Made by a program: the position numbers and the translations under genes. The notes beneath the pieces are model-generated. The model was not told the DNA's origin and ran no database searches. It saw only the letters and a program-made list of their open reading frames with translations. From Emcibacter sp. (GTDB lineage: Bacteria; Pseudomonadota; Alphaproteobacteria; Sphingomonadales; Emcibacteraceae), in contig JAKIUQ010000016.1 in the NCBI GenBank assembly GCA_021647465.1, positions 1 to 50,347 on the forward strand: 50,347 nucleotides of DNA. The letters run 5' to 3'. Positions 18,179-25,369 of the stretch are shown one piece after another (position 1 is the first letter of the stretch; each line of letters opens with the position of its first letter).

Positions 18179-18497
18179 TTTCTTCTCCGCCTACCCTTTT
18201 AAATTCGGCGCTTAACCGAAAGCCATCTTATCTTATCTTTTATTTGTATCATAATGGGACTGTAGATGACACAATAACCATGGCCATAATATGACTTATT
18301 TTAGTATATTATGGCCATGGCTGAAATAAGTCATATCTAGTTCCTGATCTCAAGCTATATGAACAGTATTGCCCAAAGAGATTAATAGTTTTCTTATATT
18401 TCCATAAAATTTTCTAATATTTAGATGACAAATTGATACGCTTAAGAGATAACAGCGCGGAAGAAAATACAATTCTCGCGGATAATAGATATAAAAT
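18179..18497. other. Divergent intergenic region, asmA / thioesterase
   Basis: This 319-bp AT-rich region carries the promoters of both flanking genes and the interleaved inverted repeats at 18278-18336. I see no coding frame or known RNA. Confidence 0.6.
18278..18336. repeat. Two interleaved perfect inverted repeats (A-B-A'-B')
   Basis: Arm A, CCATGGCCATAATAT (18278-18292), is exactly inverted at 18306-18320 (15 bp). Arm B, ATATGACTTATTT (18289-18301), is exactly inverted at 18324-18336 (13 bp). B starts inside A and lies in the loop of the A hairpin, while A' lies in the loop of the B hairpin. As RNA the two stems are mutually exclusive in part or form a pseudoknot; as DNA they are two overlapping dyads. 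No T-run follows either stem on the + strand. Confidence 0.75.
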
Positions 18498-18998
18498 ATG
18501 CCTGAAGAAGATAAATATGGACCAATTCTTCTTGAAAGTAGCGTTAAGGCAGAATGGATAGATTTTAATGGCCATATGAATATGGCCTATTATATCATTC
18601 TATTTGATCAGGCCATGACCAATTTTCTGGAAGATATTGACCTTGGTTCAAATTACACCAAGAAACATGGCAAATCGATTTTTGCGCTGGAAAATCATGT
18701 CACCTACCAGCATGAATTAAAACAGAATGATCCGGTCTGCGTTCACTTCCAATTGCTTGATATGGATAGCAAATTCATCCATTGTTTCATGCGGATTTTT
18801 CATGGAGGCAGCGCAGTCCTGTCCGCCACAATGGAGCAGATTGCCCTCCATGTGAATATGGATACCCGAATGCCCGCCCGCTTTGCGCAAGATAAAATGG
18901 ATATTCTGCGCCAAACTGTGGAAAAACATAAAACATATGGCATTCCCCGCGAAACAGGCCGTTCCATCGCCATTCGAAGGCCCCAAAAAAGCCCGTAA
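18498..18998 (+). CDS. Hotdog-fold acyl-CoA thioesterase
   Basis: The 166-residue protein is a single hotdog domain of the 4-hydroxybenzoyl-CoA thioesterase-like group. The N-terminal motif WIDFNGHMNMAYYIILFDQA is the DxNGHMNxxxY active-site signature, with Asp as likely catalytic base. Close family members hydrolyse carnitine- or betaine-related CoA thioesters, but nothing here fixes the substrate. It stands 54 bp before the UvrD-type helicase on the same strand, without evident functional link. Confidence 0.82.
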   Translation: MPEEDKYGPILLESSVKAEWIDFNGHMNMAYYIILFDQAMTNFLEDIDLGSNYTKKHGKSIFALENHVTYQHELKQNDPVCVHFQLLDMDSKFIHCFMRIFHGGSAVLSATMEQIALHVNMDTRMPARFAQDKMDILRQTVEKHKTYGIPRETGRSIAIRRPQKSP

Positions 18999-19052
18999 AT
19001 AAGCCAGCAAATAAAACCTGTAATTCAGGTCAATATAAAGTATATAGAAACC

Positions 19053-21386
19053 ATGTCTGACCCCTTTGACCTTGATAATTTCGGCGCCGAGGATATCCCT
19101 TTTACGGCAGAACCGGTAACAGATGCTCTGCCTGAATATCTAGGCGGTTTAAACCCGCCCCAAAAACAAGCGGTTGAAACCATCGATGGCCCCCTGTTGG
19201 TACTGGCCGGTGCGGGAACGGGGAAAACCCGTGTCCTGATCACAAGGCTTGCCCATATTCTGGCCACGGGAAGTGCTTTTCCGGGACAGATTCTCGCGGT
19301 GACATTCACCAATAAAGCGGCTCAGGAAATGAAGCTACGGGTTGGCCGGATCATCGGAGATGCGGTCGAAAACATGTATTGGCTTGGCACTTTTCATGCC
19401 ATAGGCGTTAAAATTCTGCGCAGGCATGGCGCGCGAGCGGGCCTGGCAAGCAATTTTACCATTTTGGATTCCGATGACCAGCTGCGCCTTGTCAAGCAGA
19501 TCGTCCGCAGCCATGATATTGATGAGAAAAGATGGAATCCCCGCGTGATGGCCGGCCTGATTGATGGCTGGAAAAATCGCGGCCTGCTGGCCTCTCAAGT
19601 TCCCTCGGAAGAGGCCCATAATTACGCCGAAGGCAAGGCCATAACCCTTTACGCCGAATATCAGGCAAGGCTCAAAAGCTTGAATGCCGTAGATTTTGGT
19701 GATTTAATTTTGCTGTGCCTGACATTATTTCAAAATAATGCCGACATTCTGGCCGATTATCAACGGCGCTTCAGTTATATTCTGGTGGATGAATATCAGG
19801 ACACGAATGTGGCGCAATATCTTTTGCTCAGGCTGCTTGCGCGAAATCACAAAAATATCTGCTGCGTTGGTGATGATGATCAATCCATATATGGCTGGCG
19901 CGGCGCAGAGGTCGGCAATATCCTGAGGTTTGAAAAAGATTTTGAGGGGGCAAAAATAGTCCGTCTCGAACAGAATTACCGTTCCACCAATCATATTCTG
20001 GGGGCCTCTGGCGGCCTGATAGAATCCAATGAGAAGCGGCTTGGCAAAACCCTTTGGACTGACATAAAAGGCGGCGAAAAAGTCACCGTAAATCCCGTAT
20101 GGGATGGCCGCGAAGAAGCCCGTAATATTGGTGAAATGATCGAAGACCGTCAGCGCAAAAAGCAAAATTTAAGCGAAATGGCCATCCTTGTTCGGGCCGG
20201 ATTTCAAACCCGCGAATTTGAAGAACGGTTTTTAACACTTGGTCTGCCGCACCGAATAGTTGGCGGCTTTCGTTTTTATGAACGCGCCGAGATTCGTGAT
20301 GTAACGGCCTATCTGCGCCATATTCACAACCCCAATGACAGCTTGGCCTTTGAGCGTATTATAAATGTGCCAAAGCGCGGCCTTGGGGAGGCGACCGTCA
20401 AAAAACTGCATGCCATTTCCCGAAGTCAAGGCTGCTCCCTTGCCAAGGCCGCCCATATGATCATTGACAGCGATGACTTGCGCGGCAAAGCCAGAAACAC
20501 ACTGCGGAAACTGTTGGAGGATTTTGACCGCTGGCGGGAACAGGCCGCAGATAATGACCATCTGGCTCTGACCGAAAGTATTTTGGAGGAAAGTGGTTAT
20601 ACCCAAATGTGGCGTCAGGACAAATCCCCTGATTCAGAAGGCAAGCTTGAAAATCTTAATGAGCTGGTTCGGGCCATGGAGCCTTTTGAAGGGCTGGAAG
20701 ATTTTCTGGAACATATCGCCCTCGTTATGGAAAATTCACAGAATGACGTTCAGGATAAAGTCAACATCATGACCCTTCATGGCTCAAAGGGACTGGAATT
20801 CGAAACGGTCTTCCTTCCCGGTTGGGAAGAAGAACTGTTTCCCAGCAAGAAATCATTGGAAGAACAGGGCGCAAAAGGACTTGAAGAAGAAAGACGCCTT
20901 GCTTATGTCGGTTTGACCCGTGCCAAAAAAGAAGCCCATATTTTCCATGTATCTTCGCGCTATCTCTACGGGAAATACACCAGCCCCATCCCATCCCGCT
21001 TTATCAATGAATTGCCGGAGGCTCATGTGGAATTCAACAAGGCGCAGGGCATGTATGGTCAGGCAACCAGCCACGGCCATGAAAATTCTCCGCCAAACTG
21101 GGCCACCGGATATGATAAAGGATATGATACGGGATATGGTCTGAGTAGCCCGAAACCACAATTGGATCGCAGCCGCGCAAAAAACCATTTATCCGCCAAT
21201 GCGCCCTTTAAATCAACAAACCGCAAAGAAAAAAATATGGCCAGTGCCTTTAAGGTGGGCGACCGCGTCTTCCACGATAAATTCGGTTATGGCGCGGTTA
21301 TCACTTTGGACGGAAACAAGCTGGACGTTGATTTTGAAAATGGCTCAGAGCGAAAAGTCATGGACAGTTTTGTCAGTCTTGCATAA
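19053..21386 (+). CDS. uvrD: UvrD/PcrA-type SF1 DNA helicase
   Basis: The 777-residue 3'-5' helicase acts in nucleotide-excision and mismatch repair and in clearing proteins from DNA. Motif I is GAGTGKT (53-59), motif II is VDEYQDTN, motif III follows as GDDDQSIYGWRGA, motif IV appears as LEQNYRST, motif V as IMTLHGSKGLEFETVF and motif VI as LAYVGLTRAKKEAHIF. A flexible Gly/Tyr-rich linker (GYDKGYDTGYG) precedes the C-terminal Tudor-like domain (KVGDRVFHDKFGYGAV) that is typical of PcrA/UvrD and binds RNA polymerase. The length is slightly above E. coli UvrD. Confidence 0.95.
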   Translation: MSDPFDLDNFGAEDIPFTAEPVTDALPEYLGGLNPPQKQAVETIDGPLLVLAGAGTGKTRVLITRLAHILATGSAFPGQILAVTFTNKAAQEMKLRVGRIIGDAVENMYWLGTFHAIGVKILRRHGARAGLASNFTILDSDDQLRLVKQIVRSHDIDEKRWNPRVMAGLIDGWKNRGLLASQVPSEEAHNYAEGKAITLYAEYQARLKSLNAVDFGDLILLCLTLFQNNADILADYQRRFSYILVDEYQDTNVAQYLLLRLLARNHKNICCVGDDDQSIYGWRGAEVGNILRFEKDFEGAKIVRLEQNYRSTNHILGASGGLIESNEKRLGKTLWTDIKGGEKVTVNPVWDGREEARNIGEMIEDRQRKKQNLSEMAILVRAGFQTREFEERFLTLGLPHRIVGGFRFYERAEIRDVTAYLRHIHNPNDSLAFERIINVPKRGLGEATVKKLHAISRSQGCSLAKAAHMIIDSDDLRGKARNTLRKLLEDFDRWREQAADNDHLALTESILEESGYTQMWRQDKSPDSEGKLENLNELVRAMEPFEGLEDFLEHIALVMENSQNDVQDKVNIMTLHGSKGLEFETVFLPGWEEELFPSKKSLEEQGAKGLEEERRLAYVGLTRAKKEAHIFHVSSRYLYGKYTSPIPSRFINELPEAHVEFNKAQGMYGQATSHGHENSPPNWATGYDKGYDTGYGLSSPKPQLDRSRAKNHLSANAPFKSTNRKEKNMASAFKVGDRVFHDKFGYGAVITLDGNKLDVDFENGSERKVMDSFVSLA

Positions 21387-21420
21387 CTGGCCCGCATAGC
21401 GGTCAAAATTAATCTCACCA

Positions 21421-22197
21421 TTACTTTATGGTCACATGGTTTTTTTCGCGTGAACGGTCCTTGACATGCTCCGGCTTACCAAAAACATTGACATTGCCAG
21501 ACCCGATAATATCCACGTCAAGCGCCACACTGGCATAAACATCAAGATCACCTGAGCCTGCGACGTCCACCTCGACCTTTTCACAGGTAAAATCACGGCC
21601 CGTAAAATCGCCAGAGCCATTAATTTCGATTTCAAGATTGCGGCAATCCCCGGCCAATGACATATCTCCGCTGCCATTAATAACGATAACGGCCTCTTTT
21701 TTTACATCAAATGAGCCGCTGTCAATCGTGCCCGAGCCATTGATTCTGGCATATAACACATCACTGGCACCATCGAAAAGAATACTGCCCGACCCATTCA
21801 GCATAACCTTAAAAAAACTGCCATGGATATGGTTTATTTCTACTTCAGAAGAGCTGTTGAGCGTGAATTTTTGCAACAAGGGCAGGGAAATCATGATTTC
21901 TGGCGGCGTGCCATTCCATGAATTAAGAATTGCCTTCTTATTTTCAATAACCAGGGTTTTGCCCTTGACATAAATCTTGAGTTTTTTCAGGTCAGCTTCA
22001 TCGGCCTTGACATTAAGGCCATACTCACCGCCCGCGCGCACTTTTATATCTACCGCGCTATTCACGGTAATTTTAACATATTCGCCCAGATCATAATCCT
22101 GATCCCCAACAACTACATCATGCTCATCAGCAGCCGCCAGATATAAAATGGCGCCAATCGCAAAGGTGGCAATAGCTAAAAGTTTCAAATAATTCAT
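21421..22197 (-). CDS. DUF2807 (GIN domain) exported protein, copy 3
   Basis: The 258-residue protein has an N-terminal hydrophobic segment (4-22; signal peptide or anchor) and then a right-handed beta-solenoid-like region with repeated INGSG and AGSGD turns (SILFDGAS, INGSGTID, INGSGDMSL, INGSGDFTG, VAGSGDLD, IGSGNVNV). This matches the DUF2807 putative auto-transporter adhesin head GIN domain, whose function is not established. The ATG has AGGTG upstream. It is the last of three tandem paralogues and converges on the helicase gene 34 bp away. Confidence 0.8.
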   Translation of the reverse strand: MNYLKLLAIATFAIGAILYLAAADEHDVVVGDQDYDLGEYVKITVNSAVDIKVRAGGEYGLNVKADEADLKKLKIYVKGKTLVIENKKAILNSWNGTPPEIMISLPLLQKFTLNSSSEVEINHIHGSFFKVMLNGSGSILFDGASDVLYARINGSGTIDSGSFDVKKEAVIVINGSGDMSLAGDCRNLEIEINGSGDFTGRDFTCEKVEVDVAGSGDLDVYASVALDVDIIGSGNVNVFGKPEHVKDRSREKNHVTIK

Positions 22198-22254
22198 GAC
22201 GTCACCTACTAAAAGCCCTTTAAAGCAGCGTTATAACACACTGATATAAAGATG

Positions 22255-23007
22255 TCATTTACCCTCATGAACCACAAAGTCGGAACTGCCGCCAGACCGG
22301 TTTCGGATGGATTTCGGGTTACCATAAACATTCACATCCGAACTGCCGTTTGTGCGAATCTCAAGGGCTGAACTGGCATAGAAAGTCGCATTTCCAGTCC
22401 CGCGGATACTGACGTTAACACTTGCGCAGGTCAACTTGCGGCCTGAAAAATTGCCAGAACCTCTTATGGACAGATCAAGCTTTTCACATTCCCCCGCAAG
22501 AGAAATATCGCCCGAGCCATTGATATTTGCCGATAGCTCTGCCGAATTAAAGCTTTGGCTCTTAACATCGCCAGAGCCATTGATTGTCACGGTCAGTTCA
22601 TCACTTTTACCCTCAATAACCACATCACCAGATCCGTTAATTTTAAGCGCGAATGTTTCACTGTCCACATTACTGATTTTCCCATCAGACGCGCCATTAA
22701 TAACGAATTTGGTTAAATCTTCCATGGATATTTTCACAGAGATTCTTTCGATTATTTTGAAACGTTTTTTCTTTCTGATGTCCAATGTACCATCTTTGAC
22801 TTCGACTTTGATCAGCGCCAGATATTCATCCGGCCCTTCCATGGTAAAAGACTGTTTTTTACCTACGGCGACAACGAAATCAATAGGCACATTAACATTC
22901 ACCTTCGAAAAACTGGCAAGGGTAATTTCCCTGGTCGCTGCCGACGCAAGGGGGGAAAGGGCGGTAGCCACAATTGCCATCATCAATGGCGTCAGTAAAA
23001 ATCTCAT
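22255..23007 (-). CDS. DUF2807 (GIN domain) exported protein, copy 2
   Basis: The 250-residue periplasmic or surface protein begins with a clear signal peptide (MRFLLTPLMMAIVATALSPL, cleavage near ASAA-TR). The mature part shows the same stacked repeats as its neighbours: INGASDGKI, INGSGDVVI, INGSGDVKS, INGSGDISL, IRGSGNFSG, IRGTGNATF and TNGSSDVNVYGNP. I chose the ATG at 23007 because AAGGAT lies eight bases before it and the signal peptide starts there; the open frame runs 12 codons further up. It lies 57 bp from copy 3 and 63 bp from copy 1, consistent with one operon. Confidence 0.82.
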   Translation of the reverse strand: MRFLLTPLMMAIVATALSPLASAATREITLASFSKVNVNVPIDFVVAVGKKQSFTMEGPDEYLALIKVEVKDGTLDIRKKKRFKIIERISVKISMEDLTKFVINGASDGKISNVDSETFALKINGSGDVVIEGKSDELTVTINGSGDVKSQSFNSAELSANINGSGDISLAGECEKLDLSIRGSGNFSGRKLTCASVNVSIRGTGNATFYASSALEIRTNGSSDVNVYGNPKSIRNRSGGSSDFVVHEGK

Positions 23008-23070
23008 TGTCAGTATCCTTTTGCTCAATCTATTTTTTATCATCTTTCTGTGACATTAATTATGACTTAT

Positions 23071-23724
23071 TCATTCATGTATTGTAATTTTGCTAAATAA
23101 ACTATTGTCTCTTTTTACTTCCGGCGGATTTCCGTAAAGATCAATATTACCCATACCATTAATTTCCAAATCGGCAGATTTGGAGCCATAGGCTTCAACA
23201 TTTCCCACGCCGTTAATCCTGATCAATACCACTTCACATTTTAAGTCCGGCCCCTCAAAATTTGCCGCACCATTTAAAATAACGTTAAGCTCAGCGCAGT
23301 TACCCGTGATGTCAATATTACCGGCCCCATTGATTTCGAATTTAAGTTTTTCACTGTCGACGCCGGATATATCCGCATCCACTGCCCCATCCACTTCTAA
23401 TCCGGCAAATTTAGGCATGGTAATGATTATTCTGTTATCTGAATCCAGATTCTTGATTTTCTTCTTATTTTTGCGACTAATGACGAGGGTATCTCCCTCT
23501 ACTTTGGTAACCGTTTTCTTGAGCCATTTCTCAGAGCCTTTTAAGCTAACGGAAAAATCTTCACCGACTTTGACATCTATGCCAACGCCAGTACCATCAA
23601 TATGAATTTTCTCAAAGGCTGTATGGTCACGACTTTCGGTTACATCTTTTGCCATCACATTACCCGCATGGGCCATGACGCCAAATCCGGCAATGAATGC
23701 CATCACTATTGTTGCTTTTTTCAT
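23071..23724 (-). CDS. DUF2807 (GIN domain) exported protein, copy 1
   Basis: The 217-residue protein is the first and shortest of three paralogues. A signal peptide (MKKATIVMAFIAGFGVMAHA) precedes a GIN-like solenoid: VDGAVDADI, INGAGNIDI, LNGAANFEG, INGVGNVEA, INGMGNIDLYGNPPEVK. Its repeats use INGAG/INGVG where copies 2 and 3 use INGSG. The start at 23724 has AAGGA ten bases upstream; 19 further codons are open upstream but give a charged, non-signal N-terminus. The promoter should lie in the 222-bp gap to prmA. Confidence 0.8.
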   Translation of the reverse strand: MKKATIVMAFIAGFGVMAHAGNVMAKDVTESRDHTAFEKIHIDGTGVGIDVKVGEDFSVSLKGSEKWLKKTVTKVEGDTLVISRKNKKKIKNLDSDNRIIITMPKFAGLEVDGAVDADISGVDSEKLKFEINGAGNIDITGNCAELNVILNGAANFEGPDLKCEVVLIRINGVGNVEAYGSKSADLEINGMGNIDLYGNPPEVKRDNSLFSKITIHE

Positions 23725-23946
23725 TTTTTCATTCCTTATATTGACCCACATATTATACGGGAGTTCTTTCTGACTTTGCAATAGATCAACGGGTAGCTTG
23801 TCTCAGAATCGATGGTGCTGATCGCATTTCACACTTACTTACTGAAAAAGCAACAGAGTGATCAAGATTATTAGCCGCAAAAAATATAAAGCCTGTATAG
23901 TTCCACAGACTTCTATAATTGGCCTGAATAAGGAATTAAAAAATAT

Positions 23947-24870
23947 ATGACAAGCTGGAAAATTGATTTAAAGGTCGATCAAAACCTGATCCCCCTTATC
24001 GAAGAAATACTTTATGGACTAGATCCAGAGGAATTCCCGACCCTGTCCGATTTTGAGATAAGCGGGGGCGGCACGGCCCGCCTTTTAGAGGCCTTTTTCA
24101 CCCAGAAACCCGACCTGCCGATGCTCCGGCAAAGACTATTGGCTATTCTGCCTGATTTTGACCTAAGCAAGGCTGATCTTGGCCTGTCTGTTGTCGCGGA
24201 AAGGGATTGGGTCTCTGAATCTCAAAAATTGCTAAAGCCCGTAGATGCCCAGCCATTTTTTATTTATGGCAGCCATGATGCCGATAAAATACCCGATAAC
24301 CGCATTAGCCTTCTGGTTGAGGCCGGACAGGCTTTTGGCACGGGCCAGCATGAAACCACCCACGGATGCCTTTTGGCTATCGGCGAATTATCACAGGAAC
24401 TGAAAGGCGGGAACATACCCAAAACCGCCCTTGATCTGGGCTGTGGCTCGGGTCTGCTTGCCCTTGCCATGAGCCGCATCTGGCCGATTACCATTGTCGC
24501 CAGTGACATTGATCCCATCGCCGTGCAAACCACCATTCAGAATGCGGAAGCTAACCAGATTGCTATCGTTACCCACGGGGCTGGCAAGCCGGGGCTTGCC
24601 GCATTGACCAGCGACGGCTTTCAGGATACCGATCTTGGCGGCGCGGGGCCTTATGATGTGATTGTCGCCAATATTCTGGCAAAACCGCTGCAGGAAATGG
24701 CCCCTGATATTACAGCCAATCTGTCGATGGACGGGAGCTTGATTTTATCAGGTTTGCTCGGAACGCAGGAAGCTGCCGTATGTGCGGCCTATGCAAATGA
24801 GGGGATGGAACTGGTCCGGCGATATGTGCGGGGCGAATGGCACAGCCTTATGTTAAGGCAAAAACAATAA
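23947..24870 (+). CDS. prmA: Ribosomal protein L11 methyltransferase
   Basis: The 307-residue SAM-dependent enzyme trimethylates ribosomal protein L11. The N-terminal substrate-recognition domain covers about residues 1-100. The linker block EAGQAFGTGQHETTHGC is diagnostic for PrmA, followed by the SAM motif ALDLGCGSGLLALAMSR, ASDIDPIAVQT for the ribose-binding acid, and the catalytic-region motif VANILAKPL. The ATG has AAGGAA upstream. It is transcribed alone between the DUF2807 genes and the convergent small-protein gene. Confidence 0.94.
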   Translation: MTSWKIDLKVDQNLIPLIEEILYGLDPEEFPTLSDFEISGGGTARLLEAFFTQKPDLPMLRQRLLAILPDFDLSKADLGLSVVAERDWVSESQKLLKPVDAQPFFIYGSHDADKIPDNRISLLVEAGQAFGTGQHETTHGCLLAIGELSQELKGGNIPKTALDLGCGSGLLALAMSRIWPITIVASDIDPIAVQTTIQNAEANQIAIVTHGAGKPGLAALTSDGFQDTDLGGAGPYDVIVANILAKPLQEMAPDITANLSMDGSLILSGLLGTQEAAVCAAYANEGMELVRRYVRGEWHSLMLRQKQ

Positions 24871-24882
24871 GGCATAAAAAAA

Positions 24883-24910
24883 CCCGTGATGGGCTATAGC
24901 GCATCACGGG
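24883..24910 (-). terminator. Rho-independent terminator of the 78-residue protein gene
   Basis: CCCGTGATG (24883-24891) pairs with CATCACGGG (24902-24910); the loop contains GCTATAGC, which can fold on itself. On the minus strand the stem is followed by seven T residues. The + strand side lacks a T-run, so it mainly serves the minus-strand gene but may also bound prmA. Confidence 0.8.
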
Positions 24911-24929
24911 GTAAATAAACTTTTAGCAA

Positions 24930-25166
24930 TCAGGCGACCTTTTCATTCAAGTCATTGTCATTGCTGGGTACGGGTACAAAACCTTTATCATGCATAAGGT
25001 CCATAAAGTCATAATGCTCGGTCGGCAGCTCTATCTTCGAAGACAGATCACCAACCAATCCATTAAAAATGGACCGCAAGTCGTTTGTTGTTACATCTGT
25101 CTGAGGAGCAAAACCTTTGTCCTTCAACAGATCCATGAAATTGTATGTTGATACAAAATTTGTCAT
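24930..25166 (-). CDS. Small protein with a duplicated motif, unrecognised
   Basis: I do not recognise this 78-residue acidic protein. It contains two copies of one 14-residue motif, YNFMDLLKDKGFAP (8-21) and YDFMDLMHDKGFVP (52-65), identical at ten positions, separated by a helical-looking linker (RSIFNGLVGDLSSKIELP). There is no signal peptide, membrane segment or cysteine. The ATG at 25166 is supported by AAAGG about ten bases upstream; the frame stays open 52 codons further but that part looks unrelated. A strong terminator follows, and an AT-rich 200-bp gap precedes it, so it is probably a free-standing, expressed gene. The duplicated motif suggests two equivalent binding faces. Confidence 0.7.
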   Translation of the reverse strand: MTNFVSTYNFMDLLKDKGFAPQTDVTTNDLRSIFNGLVGDLSSKIELPTEHYDFMDLMHDKGFVPVPSNDNDLNEKVA

Positions 25167-25369
25167 TGATCTAAACCTTTTTTTTATAAAAAATCTGTTG
25201 AATATTAATTCTATAATATATTGACCAAATGGCTCATCCGTTTGGCGATGATCTATATTTAGGCTATAGGACATAAAATGAGTAGAGTGTTTTTTTGCAA
25301 TGCGGCCATGCAAGAAATGCATAACAGCCCGCCAAGCTTCCGGGTGAGCGCATAGCTAAAGAAAGAGTA

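Noticed and set aside
8951..23072. TGACTTATT found near 8951, 18292 and 23062, considered as a shared operator
   Set aside because: It is a short AT-rich word with different orientation and distance to the genes, and the third copy overlaps a coding end; not enough for a site.
21421..23724. Repeated GCCAGAGCCATT-like DNA across the DUF2807 genes, considered as a CRISPR or DNA repeat array
   Set aside because: The repeats follow the reading frame and encode the INGSG turns; spacing is irregular and there are no spacers.
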